Assembly: GCA_913057645.1 (NCBI GenBank)
Contig: CAJXOU010000018.1
Coordinates: 1-46,426 of the forward strand
Direction of reading: 5' to 3'
Length of the DNA stretch: 46,426 bases
DNA from: an uncultured Rhodobiaceae bacterium
Lineage (GTDB): Bacteria > Pseudomonadota > Alphaproteobacteria > Parvibaculales > Parvibaculaceae
The notes beneath the pieces are model-generated. The model did not search any database. It saw nothing but the letters and a program-made list of their open reading frames with translations, and had not been told where the DNA came from. This document shows positions 7,931 to 15,680 of the stretch, one piece after another (position 1 is the first letter of the stretch; each line of letters begins with the position of its first letter). Both the position numbers and the translations under genes were made by a program.

Positions 7931-8287
7931 CTACAATTCGCAGCGATGGTGGCCCGAAGGATCGTCCACCGTCATGACGGCGCTGTAGCCGTCGCGCGCA
8001 TCGTGGCTCACCTCGGTGATCGAGACCACGGCATCGCCCGCCGGTCCGATCTCGTAGTCGCCGCCCTGGCGCACTTCGGAGGTGCCGCCGGGACCCGACT
8101 TCAGCAGGGAAAGGGAATAGCTGCCCGTCGAACCGGGAGCGCCATAGACCACGCTTTCGAGACGCATGCCCATGGAGGTTTCGATTGCCCGGATTTCGCA
8201 GGCGTCCGACATGGGCGGCGAGGCAGTGGCTGCCGCGCAGCCGAACACGAGGGGTACAAACACGAGCGATGACCATATGAGTCGCAT
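7931..8287 (-). CDS. csgH: CsgH-like curli assembly protein
   Basis: 118-residue exported protein with a signal segment (MRLIWSSLVFVPLVFGCAAATA). The compact mature domain starts at SDACEIRA. It carries the core GSTGSYSLSLLKSGPGG and TSEVRQGGDYEIGP and ends HHRCEL. The two mature cysteines near the ends could form a disulfide. This matches my recollection of CsgH, the alphaproteobacterial periplasmic protein that binds CsgA and delays amyloid formation. Context supports it: it lies 66 bases downstream of a curlin gene on the same strand. The start at 8287 has a perfect AAAGGAGC ribosome site. FGC inside the signal is a poor lipobox, so a lipoprotein is possible but less likely. Confidence 0.75.
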   Translation of the reverse strand: MRLIWSSLVFVPLVFGCAAATASPPMSDACEIRAIETSMGMRLESVVYGAPGSTGSYSLSLLKSGPGGTSEVRQGGDYEIGPAGDAVVSITEVSHDARDGYSAVMTVDDPSGHHRCEL

Positions 8288-8316
8288 TGTCTTGCTCCTT
8301 TGTGACTGCCGTCGCG

Positions 8317-8340
8317 GGAGGCGGCCCGATGGCCGCCTCC
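8317..8340 (-). promoter_or_regulatory. perfect hairpin between curlin and csgH genes
   Basis: A 10-base perfect inverted repeat (GGAGGCGGCC and GGCCGCCTCC) with a four-base loop, 13 bases after the curlin stop and before the csgH ribosome site. There is no T run, so it is more likely an attenuator or an mRNA 3'-end stabiliser than a full terminator. It could let the curlin be made in excess over CsgH. Confidence 0.6.
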
Positions 8341-8353
8341 GCACGAAAGCGTA

Positions 8354-8857
8354 TTAGTAGCCGCCCTGAATGACGACGGAGGTGTTGCCGTGACCGGTCT
8401 GGACGGTCTTCGCCTTCTGGCCGTTGCCGACCTGGATCGTGGCCGAGGTGTTGTTCGAACCGTACTGATCGGTCACCGCCTTGTGGTTGTTGCCGATCTG
8501 CGCGATGCCCGACGTGTTCGAGCGGCCGGTCTGCACCGTCGTCGCGGTGTTCCTGCGGCCTTCCTGACCCGTCACGGCATAGTTGTCGCGGCCGTACTGG
8601 TCGGTGAGGGCCGAGTTCCGGTTACCGAGCTGCTGCTGGTAGAGGTAGTTCCACTCGCCCTGCTGCACGGCCTTCGAATGGTTGCCGTTGCCATAGGTGT
8701 CGATCGTACCCTTGTTGTGGTAGCCGTTCTGCGTGAAGACGCCGGTGTTGTGCTTGCCACCCTGATAGACGGCAGCGGAGTTGCCCGCGCTGGCGCCGGT
8801 AATGCCGGCGGCAAACAAGGCTGCGATGGTGCTCGTCGTCAGTAGAAACTTTTTCAT
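8354..8857 (-). CDS. csgA: major curlin-like fibre subunit (CsgA type), 13 repeats
   Basis: 167-residue secreted protein. A signal peptide (MKKFLLTTSTIAALFAAGITGASA, first 24 residues) is followed, after one Gly, by a mature chain built wholly of thirteen 11-residue units. The last unit lacks one residue. The pattern is N-x5-Q-x-G-x2: Gly9 is kept in all 13, Gln7 in 12 (Thr in unit 3), and Asn1 in 11 (His in unit 10, Gln in unit 12). This is the half-repeat of curli subunits, which stack as beta-solenoid rungs in amyloid fibres on the cell surface. The AGGAGA ribosome site supports the start at 8857. It is transcribed ahead of csgH and divergent from a minor-curlin-like gene. No CsgG, CsgE or CsgF gene is in the window, so export must use genes elsewhere. 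Confidence 0.88.
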   Translation of the reverse strand: MKKFLLTTSTIAALFAAGITGASAGNSAAVYQGGKHNTGVFTQNGYHNKGTIDTYGNGNHSKAVQQGEWNYLYQQQLGNRNSALTDQYGRDNYAVTGQEGRRNTATTVQTGRSNTSGIAQIGNNHKAVTDQYGSNNTSATIQVGNGQKAKTVQTGHGNTSVVIQGGY

Positions 8858-8983
8858 CTCTGCATCTCCTGTTTTGGACCTGCCGACACGGCGCGTCCTG
8901 TTTGACGATGCATTTCTATCGGGATGAGCCTGAGTGCTCCCTGAAGCGCGCATTCATATTCCGTTCACCGGAGAATTTTCTTC

Positions 8984-9042
8984 TCGCCGCCGCGCGCGAA
9001 GCGAAAGCGGCGATGCTCCGGGCTTCATGAATGCCCCATGAA
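8984..9042. promoter_or_regulatory. inverted repeats in the divergent curlin promoter region
   Basis: The 273-base gap between the two curlin genes holds two symmetric elements. TCGCCGC...GCGGCGA spans 8984-9013 and TTCATG-N7-CATGAA spans 9024-9042. The second is a plausible two-fold operator for a shared regulator of both genes. The regulator is not identifiable here, and no clear sigma70 hexamer pair was recognised. Confidence 0.35.
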
Positions 9043-9130
9043 CATCCGCTTCAGATGGCGATCAGCGGAGACGGGATAGAACGCGGGAATGTTTTTCCAC
9101 GGCCTGATCCGGCAAGAACGGGAGAGAATC

Positions 9131-9619
9131 ATGAAACGGTCGATCAATGTGATTTTTGGCGGGATGCTCGCAGCGCTCGTATCTGTGTCCGCGGCCTGGG
9201 CAGGGAGCGCGGCAAGCGTCAATCAGACGGGCGACGACGGCGTTACCCTCGTGGTCCAGAGGGACGGAAAGCCCGCCCGGGTGGAAACCGCGATCAATCC
9301 GGCGCAACAATTCATGCTGAAAAAGAAGGCGCGTGCCGCCGTGAAGCAGGCATCGAGGCCGAGAAGCGCCAGGGGCGGAAAATTCGGCAGCCGGGCTGCG
9401 CGCTGCAATCCTCTCGGCGGCAGCGGGTTGGCGTTTGTCGGCCAGAACGGGGTTGGCAACAGCGCTGCGTTGACGCAGAAGGGCGCCCACAACGTGGCAG
9501 GAATCATTCAGGACGGAAACGGCAACAAGTCCCATATCGTGCAAAAGGGCAAGGGACACTTCGCCGAAACGATCCAGGCGGGGAACAACAACAGCGCCTA
9601 CGTCATTCAGCGTTGTTGA
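9131..9619 (+). CDS. minor curlin-like subunit, possible CsgB-type nucleator
   Basis: 162-residue secreted protein with a signal peptide ending AAWA (residue 24). Two curlin units follow at 26-47, then a Lys/Arg-rich linker (about 62-92, with 11 basic residues). Six more 11-residue units with the Q7/G9 pattern run from 99 to 162. Cysteines lie at 92 and at the very C-terminus (162). It shares repeat grammar with the neighbouring curlin but breaks it with a basic insert, as expected of a nucleator or surface anchor like CsgB. That role is inferred. GGGAGAG supports the start at 9131. It is divergent from the csgA-csgH pair and ends 15 bases from the converging ABC exporter gene. Confidence 0.78.
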   Translation: MKRSINVIFGGMLAALVSVSAAWAGSAASVNQTGDDGVTLVVQRDGKPARVETAINPAQQFMLKKKARAAVKQASRPRSARGGKFGSRAARCNPLGGSGLAFVGQNGVGNSAALTQKGAHNVAGIIQDGNGNKSHIVQKGKGHFAETIQAGNNNSAYVIQRC

Positions 9620-9634
9620 TGGTGCGACGGAGCG

Positions 9635-11509
9635 TCAGCTTCCCGTCAGGTCCTGCACCTGCAGTTCGTACAATGTCTTGTACAAACCGCCTTTCGCCAG
9701 AAGTTCCTTGTGCGATCCGAATTCGCGCACTTCGCCATCCGCGAGCACGACGATCCGGTCGGCCTCGCGGATGGTCTGGAGGCGGTGGGCGATGATGATC
9801 GACGTGCGGCCCTCGGTGACCTTCGACAGCGCATCCTGAATGATGAGTTCGGTTTCCGTGTCGATGCTGGCCGTCGCTTCGTCGAGAATGAGGATGTCCG
9901 GGTTCATCGCCAGCACGCGCGCAAAAGCCAGAAGCTGGCGCTGGCCGTGACTGAGGTTGCGCCCGCGCTCCGTAAGCACCGTGTCGTAGCTCTGCGGCAA
10001 CATCCGGATAAAGGGGTCTGCATGAACGAGACGCGCCGCCTCGCGCGCCGCTTCGCGCGTAATCGCCGGGTTGCCGAGCGTGATGTTGTCGTAGACCGTG
10101 CCGGAGAAGATGTGGAAATCCTGCAGCACCACGCCGACGCGCTTTCTGATTTCGGCCGGTTCGACATCCATGATGTCGACGCCGTCAATCAGGATCGAGT
10201 TCGGCGGGACGTCGTAGAAGCGGCAGAGCAGCCGGACGAGGCTGGTCTTCCCCGAGCCCGTCGGCCCGACGATGGCGATGCGTTCGCCGGGAGCGATGTC
10301 GAAGCTCACATCCTTCAGGATTGTCGTTCCGGGCGTGTAGCCGAAGGTCAGATGGTTGAAGGTGACACGGCCCTCGACATTCCCGGGCAGGGACTTCGGT
10401 GACGCCGGCACCGCCAGCGCTTCATCCCAGTCTAGCGCCTGGAAAATGCGTTCGCAGCTCGCCATGGCGCGGAAAACGACGTTCCACTGCTCGCCCATCG
10501 CCACGATCGGCCGGAACATCATGTCGGCGAACTGCGCAAAGAGGATCACACTGCCGAGCGTGGCGGCGCCGGAGAGGACATGCTGTCCGCCGAACCAGAC
10601 GATGGCGGCGATGGCGAGAAACGCCATGCTGTCCATCGAGGGGCCGTAATAGCTCTCGATCCGGACGGCGAGATTTTCCTGCTGCCGGTTCTCCTCGTTG
10701 ATCGCGTTATAGCGCTCGAAATTGATCCGCTCGCGGCCGTAGAGCTGGACGACCTCGATGCCCGACAGGTTTTCCTGCAGGTTCTCGTTGAGCCGCGACA
10801 TGGAGGACCGGATGTTGCGATAGACCTGTCGTGAGACGACACGGAATATCCATGTGGCCAAGGCGGCGACCGGCAGAAGCACAAGCAGCTCCAGCGTCAG
10901 CGTGGGATTGAGTGCCATCATCACCGAAACGGCGGCAAAGAAGGGCACGAACTCGCCGAGCAGCACGCCGAATCCGGCAAGCAGTTCGAACAGTGTTTCG
11001 ATGTCGTTGGTGAGGCGCGTCATGACCCTGCCGACGGCCACCCGGTCGTAGAAGCTTGATGGCAGCTTTTCGAGATGCGCGAACAGATCGCGCCTCAGGT
11101 CGCGCAATGCGTGGAGAACGGTTCGCGCCAGCATGGTGCGGAAACCGTGACCGAAAAGGGCCCAGAGAACCGTCCACAGTGCAAAAAGCAGGCAGGCCGA
11201 GAATATCGGATGGAGATCGAAGCTGGCGGCGAGAAAGGAGTTGAGCGCCTTTTGTCCGAAGTCCGGCGCTCCGACATCGGATGTCGGCAGCAGGATACCG
11301 TCCACCACGACGCGGCTGACGACCACGGGGGCGAGAACCGCGGCGCTTGCAGCAAGGAGGACAAAGGCGATCGCCATGAACCCTTGCCTGCGATAGGGTC
11401 GCTTCCACTTCAGGAGGCGGACGACGAGACCGAAATCGAATCCGCGCGTTTCGATGTCGTCGTCGAAGGCGGCATAGTTCCTCTTCTTTCCGGTCGCGGA
11501 TTCCGTCAT
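9635..11509 (-). CDS. ABC exporter half-transporter, second subunit
   Basis: 624-residue fused membrane/ATPase half-transporter of the MsbA/LmrA exporter type. Six transmembrane helices lie in about residues 35-350, followed by a nucleotide-binding domain. The domain has Walker A GPTGSGKTSL, an altered signature LSHGQ (normally LSGGQ; His codon at 9947-9949), Walker B LILDEATASID with the catalytic Glu kept (9878-9880), and the H-loop AHR. Its ATG overlaps the stop of the upstream half-transporter by four bases, so the two are translationally coupled and almost certainly form a heterodimer. The substrate is unknown: lipid, drug or peptide are possible. The btaAB lipid genes diverge from this operon. 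Confidence 0.9.
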   Translation of the reverse strand: MTESATGKKRNYAAFDDDIETRGFDFGLVVRLLKWKRPYRRQGFMAIAFVLLAASAAVLAPVVVSRVVVDGILLPTSDVGAPDFGQKALNSFLAASFDLHPIFSACLLFALWTVLWALFGHGFRTMLARTVLHALRDLRRDLFAHLEKLPSSFYDRVAVGRVMTRLTNDIETLFELLAGFGVLLGEFVPFFAAVSVMMALNPTLTLELLVLLPVAALATWIFRVVSRQVYRNIRSSMSRLNENLQENLSGIEVVQLYGRERINFERYNAINEENRQQENLAVRIESYYGPSMDSMAFLAIAAIVWFGGQHVLSGAATLGSVILFAQFADMMFRPIVAMGEQWNVVFRAMASCERIFQALDWDEALAVPASPKSLPGNVEGRVTFNHLTFGYTPGTTILKDVSFDIAPGERIAIVGPTGSGKTSLVRLLCRFYDVPPNSILIDGVDIMDVEPAEIRKRVGVVLQDFHIFSGTVYDNITLGNPAITREAAREAARLVHADPFIRMLPQSYDTVLTERGRNLSHGQRQLLAFARVLAMNPDILILDEATASIDTETELIIQDALSKVTEGRTSIIIAHRLQTIREADRIVVLADGEVREFGSHKELLAKGGLYKTLYELQVQDLTGS

Positions 11510-13500
11510 GCGTCGTCCCCCACATCCTTCTCAAGCGCGCGCTCGAGCTCTTCGCGCCGCCCCTGCTGGCGTTCCAGCGTCGCGTAGAGGCCGTTCCGGG
11601 CAAGCAACTCCGCATGCGTGCCGGTTTCGGCGACCCTTCCTTCGTCCAGAACGACGATGCGGTCCGCATGGCGCGCCGTGGAAACGCGATGAGACACCAT
11701 GATCGTGGTGTGCCCCTGCCGAAGCGATTTCAGGCGGGAGAGAATGAATTCCTCGGTTTCCGTATCGACGGAGGAGAAGCAGTCGTCGAGGAGCAGGACC
11801 GGCGTCTCGCGAATGAGGCCGCGCGCGAGGCTCGCCCGCTGCTTCTGTCCGCCTGAAAGCGTGACGCCGCGCTCGCCGACGATCGTTTCCAGCCGGTCGG
11901 GAAACCGCCGGATCGTCGTTTCGAGGTCGGCGCTTTCGGCGGCACGCCAGACGTCGTCCGTCGCGCGCTCCGGATTGTCGTAGGAAATGTTCTGCGCGAT
12001 ATGGGTGGCAAAGAGGAACGGATCCTGCGGCACCATCGCGATCTGTCCCCGCACTTGCGTGACGGGAAGCATGCGGATGTCGCGTCCGTCGAGATAGATG
12101 GTGCCGGGCGGGGGATCGAGCAGGCGCACGATGAGCCGCAGCAACGTCGACTTGCCCGAGCCGACGCGGCCGAGCAGCGCAATCATCTCTCCCTTTCTGA
12201 CCTCAAGCGACACGTCCTTGAGCGCGGGCCAGCCTTCACCTTTCTGCGCGGGGTGGGTGTAGGAGAGATGGTTGATCGTGAACGCGCCGCCGATACCCTT
12301 GAGCGGAGCGGCGTCCGGCGCATCGCGGATTTCGGGCTCGTGATCGAGAATCTCGAAGATGCGCGCCGCCGCGGACCCGCCGCGCTGAAACAGCGTGATC
12401 ATGATGCCACCTTCACGGATGGGGGCGAGCATCATGTTCAGATAGAAGATGAAGGCGGTGAATGTGCCGAGCGTAAGCGTGCCCTCGATGACCTGCAGGC
12501 CGCCATAGCCGACAACCATCAACGTGGTGAAGCCGGTTGCGACCAGCATCGCGGAGGTGAGGCCCGAGTTGAGGAACATCAGCTTGTAGTAGTTGCCGGC
12601 ATAGTGATCGGACGTCGCCTCGAAACGTTCGGTCTCCCGATCCTCCTGAGCATGAGTCTGGATGGTGCGGATGCCGTTCAGGTTTTCCTGTACCTGCGCA
12701 GAGAGCGAGGAAAAACCCTCCTGAACGAGCGTCGACTGGTCGAAGATCCGCCGGGCGATGATCCAGCCGATGACGGCGAAAACCGGGAGGGCTGGCAAGA
12801 GCACCAGCGTGAGGGACGGCGACTGATAGAACATGAAGAGGAAGGCGATGATGCCGGAAAAGCCGAGCACGAACAGGAGCCGCGTTCCCATGCCGATCAG
12901 TTGACGGATCAGCGTGATGTCGTTGATGGCGCGCGCCATCAGGTCACCTGTCGTGAACTTCGAGAAAAACAGCGGGCCCTGAAGCTCCAGGTGCCAGTAG
13001 AGGCGCTGGCGAAGTTCGTAGGCGGCATTGACGCCGACTTCGCGCACCAGGCGGCGGCCGATATTGAAGGAGATATAACGCAGCACCATCAGCCCGAGGA
13101 TTGCAAGGGCGGGAAGGGCGAGGCGCGTGTCGCCTGCGGCAATCCGGTCGATCCCCATCTTGAGATAGAGGGGCATGATGGCTTCTAGAAGACGGCCCGC
13201 ATTGATGAGCGACATGCCGCCCCAGAAGTGCCATTTGTGCCGCTGGACGAGCGGCACCAGCCGCCAGAGAGGGCTGGAGGCGGAATGGCCGTCCGTCCGG
13301 GGCGTGGGCGCGCGCGATTCCACGGGGGAACATCCGGTTTTGGGCGGGCCTCGGCCGCGCCGTGCTGGGCTGGCATCGCCCTGTCCCGAAGGCCGGGCGG
13401 GATGCCGGTTCCGGACGGGGAGACGGTGTTTCCTGGGGTTTTGCAGATCGTTCGCATAACTATACGCCTCTCCTCCCGATTCGGAAGCGGGCGGAACCAT
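11506..13500 (-). CDS. ABC exporter half-transporter, first subunit
   Basis: About 664-residue half-transporter with six membrane helices and an ATPase domain. It has Walker A GRVGSGKSTLL, a canonical LSGGQ signature and the H-loop SHR. Its Walker B reads LLLDDCFSSVD, where the catalytic glutamate is replaced by Asp (11782-11784). It pairs with the downstream half (LSHGQ, intact Glu), so both motif changes would fall in the same ATP site. The N-terminus is uncertain. The ATG at 13500 adds ~90 poorly ordered, Pro/Arg-rich residues and leaves only 23 bases before the divergent btaA ATG. A GTG at 13323 would give 605 residues, closer to family length. Confidence 0.85.
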   Translation of the reverse strand: MVPPASESGGEAYSYANDLQNPRKHRLPVRNRHPARPSGQGDASPARRGRGPPKTGCSPVESRAPTPRTDGHSASSPLWRLVPLVQRHKWHFWGGMSLINAGRLLEAIMPLYLKMGIDRIAAGDTRLALPALAILGLMVLRYISFNIGRRLVREVGVNAAYELRQRLYWHLELQGPLFFSKFTTGDLMARAINDITLIRQLIGMGTRLLFVLGFSGIIAFLFMFYQSPSLTLVLLPALPVFAVIGWIIARRIFDQSTLVQEGFSSLSAQVQENLNGIRTIQTHAQEDRETERFEATSDHYAGNYYKLMFLNSGLTSAMLVATGFTTLMVVGYGGLQVIEGTLTLGTFTAFIFYLNMMLAPIREGGIMITLFQRGGSAAARIFEILDHEPEIRDAPDAAPLKGIGGAFTINHLSYTHPAQKGEGWPALKDVSLEVRKGEMIALLGRVGSGKSTLLRLIVRLLDPPPGTIYLDGRDIRMLPVTQVRGQIAMVPQDPFLFATHIAQNISYDNPERATDDVWRAAESADLETTIRRFPDRLETIVGERGVTLSGGQKQRASLARGLIRETPVLLLDDCFSSVDTETEEFILSRLKSLRQGHTTIMVSHRVSTARHADRIVVLDEGRVAETGTHAELLARNGLYATLERQQGRREELERALEKDVGDDA

Positions 13501-13523
13501 TTCCGTCACACAGGCTTCACGCA

Positions 13524-14891
13524 ATGGCTGTAGCAGCAGACGAGGCGGGCGCCGCGTCGCGGACGGGACGGCCCGCGTTCAGCGAACGGAGTGTGCCCTT
13601 GTCCGAAACCGCAGCCGAAACGACCATCGCCCCCTTTGTAGAAGGCGATGTACCTGCCAAAGGGCGGCGCGATGTCAGGCGGCGGCTCAGTGCGGCAGTC
13701 CATCGGCACAAGCCGGTCTCGCGTGAAGGGCTCACCGAACGGATATTCACCTGGCTCTTCACGGGTCTCGTCTATCCGCAGATCTGGGAGGATCCGGAGG
13801 TCGATATCGAGGCGATGGCGCTCGAACCCGGCATGAAGCCAGATACGCGCATCGTCACCATCGCGTCCGGCGGCTGCAACGCGCTCTCCTATGTCACGGC
13901 GGCGCCGGTCAAGGTGACGGCGCTGGACCTCAACCCGACCCATGTAGCGCTGGTGCGCCTCAAGCTTGCGGGTGCGGCGAACCTGCCGGACTACGATCGC
14001 TTCTTCCGCTTCTTCGGCGAAGCCGACCGGCGAGAAAATCTCGAGGAGTACCGGCGCTTCCTGAGGCCGCGGCTCGACGCCACGACGCGCACCTACTGGG
14101 ACCGGCGCCCGGCGGGTTTCCGCCGCCGCATCGCCCTCTTCGCGCGCGGCTTCTACCGCCACGGGCTGCTCGGCTACTTCATCGGCGCCGCCCATCTCGC
14201 TGCGCGGGCCTATGGCGTGCGGCTTGGTGCGGTGCTTGATGCGCCGACACTCGAAAGCCAGCGCCGTTTCTTCGACGAGAAGCTTGCGCCGCTCTTCGAA
14301 AAGCGCGCAATCGCATGGATGACGGACCGGCCTTCGACGCTTTACGGTCTCGGCATTCCGCCCGCGCAATACGAGGCGCTGGCCGGAGGACGGCCGATGC
14401 GTGAGGTTCTGCGCGAAAGGCTGGAGCGGCTCACCTGCGGCTTCCCGCTCTCGGAAAACTACTTCGCCTGGCAGGCCTTTGCCCGCGCTTACGCGCCGGG
14501 CGGCAAGGGCCCGCTGCCACCGTACCTGAAGCGCGAGAACTTTGCGGTGTTGCAGGCGCGCGCAAGCGATGTCGAGGTGCTGAACGAGAGCTTCACCGAC
14601 CATTTGCGCAAGGCGGGCGAGGCGAGCCACGACCGCTACGTATTGCTCGACGCCCAGGACTGGATGACGGACACGCAGTTGAACGACCTCTGGTCACAGA
14701 TCACGCGCACGGCTCGGCCTGGAGCGCGCGTGATCTTCCGCACGGCAGCAGAGCCCACACTGCTCCCGGGCCGGGTCGACGATGCGATCCTAGCCTGTTG
14801 GGACTACCGAGCGGAGGAGTCGCTTTCCTTCACGGAACGTGACCGCTCCTCCATCTATGGCGGCTTTCACCTCTATGTGCTGAAGGATTGA
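13524..14891 (+). CDS. btaA: BtaA: S-adenosylmethionine:diacylglycerol 3-amino-3-carboxypropyltransferase
   Basis: 455-residue DUF3419 protein. BtaA moves the 3-amino-3-carboxypropyl group of S-adenosylmethionine onto diacylglycerol to make diacylglycerylhomoserine, the first step of DGTS betaine-lipid synthesis. Visible features are FTGLVYPQIWEDPEVD, the nucleotide-binding-like IASGGCNALSYV (about 114-125) and LDLNPTHVALVRLKLAG (about 134-150). The helical middle region and a C-terminal DAQDWM...FRTAAEP section follow. The Rhodobacter protein is about 416 residues; the extra ~40 here are an N-terminal extension from the chosen ATG, which has a poor ribosome site, so the true start may lie further in. 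btaB follows after five bases, which strongly supports the call. Confidence 0.88.
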   Translation: MAVAADEAGAASRTGRPAFSERSVPLSETAAETTIAPFVEGDVPAKGRRDVRRRLSAAVHRHKPVSREGLTERIFTWLFTGLVYPQIWEDPEVDIEAMALEPGMKPDTRIVTIASGGCNALSYVTAAPVKVTALDLNPTHVALVRLKLAGAANLPDYDRFFRFFGEADRRENLEEYRRFLRPRLDATTRTYWDRRPAGFRRRIALFARGFYRHGLLGYFIGAAHLAARAYGVRLGAVLDAPTLESQRRFFDEKLAPLFEKRAIAWMTDRPSTLYGLGIPPAQYEALAGGRPMREVLRERLERLTCGFPLSENYFAWQAFARAYAPGGKGPLPPYLKRENFAVLQARASDVEVLNESFTDHLRKAGEASHDRYVLLDAQDWMTDTQLNDLWSQITRTARPGARVIFRTAAEPTLLPGRVDDAILACWDYRAEESLSFTERDRSSIYGGFHLYVLKD

Positions 14892-14896
14892 GAGCC

Positions 14897-15568
14897 ATGA
14901 GCGCGGTCGGGCATGGCGAGCAGGATCATTCTCACCTGATGGACCGTGTCTACCGGCATCAGCGCCATTTCTATGACCTGACGCGCCGCTACTACCTGCT
15001 CGGCCGCGATCGACTGATCGGCGAACTGGATGCGGAGCGTGGCACGAGGGTGCTGGAAGTCGGCTGCGGGACGGGATGGAACCTCATCCGCGCGGCAAAG
15101 CTCTTCCCGGAGGCCGAATTCTACGGCATGGACATCTCGCACGAGATGCTCGCGACGGCTCGGCGCGCGGCAAGGCGCCAAGGCGCCGATCTGCACCTCG
15201 GCTACGGCGACGCGACACGCTTCAATCCCTATGCGAGTTTCGGCGTCAGCCGCTTCGAGCGCATCTACATGTCCTACACGCTGTCGATGATTCCGGACTG
15301 GCAGGCAACGCTCGCGCAAGGCATCTGCAACCTTGCGCCTGGGGGGAGCCTTCATATCGTGGATTTCGGCGAGCAGGAGCGTCTGCCACGCTGGTTCCGC
15401 TCGGCTCTCAGGGCATGGCTTGCGAAGTTCCATGTGAGCCCGCGCGGTGAACTTGAGCGAGTGCTCCGCGCGCTTGCGGCGAACCTCGGCGCCGATCTCC
15501 AGTTTCGCTCGCTCTATCGCGGCTATGCCACCTATGCGATCCTGCGATTGCCGCTTCAGGGCCGATGA
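14897..15568 (+). CDS. btaB: BtaB: diacylglycerylhomoserine N-methyltransferase
   Basis: 223-residue class I SAM-dependent methyltransferase with motif I VLEVGCGTGWN (about residues 51-61). FYGMDISHEML is at strand 2, YMSYTLSMIPDW at motif II, and GGSLHIVDFGEQ near motif III. BtaB adds three methyl groups to the homoserine nitrogen to give the betaine lipid DGTS. The N-terminal HSHLMDRVYRHQRHFYDLTRRYYLLGRD is typical of this group. The start at 14897 has AAGGA upstream, overlapping the end of btaA; an in-frame TTG at 14888 is less likely. In several bacteria these lipids replace phospholipids under phosphate limitation. No Pho-box was recognised here. Confidence 0.88.
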   Translation: MSAVGHGEQDHSHLMDRVYRHQRHFYDLTRRYYLLGRDRLIGELDAERGTRVLEVGCGTGWNLIRAAKLFPEAEFYGMDISHEMLATARRAARRQGADLHLGYGDATRFNPYASFGVSRFERIYMSYTLSMIPDWQATLAQGICNLAPGGSLHIVDFGEQERLPRWFRSALRAWLAKFHVSPRGELERVLRALAANLGADLQFRSLYRGYATYAILRLPLQGR

Positions 15569-15680
15569 CATTCGTTTTCCATTGCGGTGAGGCGCTGCTG
15601 ACGTGACACTGACCCCGGCCCCACGCGTAATCGGGACGGTCGAGGCATTGTTGGTTTCAAGCTGGTTAGAAGCGAAGGTC

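Noticed and set aside
7931-8287. Lipoprotein reading of the CsgH-like signal (FGC)
   Set aside because: Phe at -2 is a poor fit to the lipobox, and a normal signal peptidase site lies a few residues on. Kept only as a minor possibility.
8354-8857. Tandem repeats that might suggest a CRISPR array
   Set aside because: The periodicity is at protein level (11 residues) inside an open frame with signal peptide. The DNA units are not near-identical and there are no spacers.
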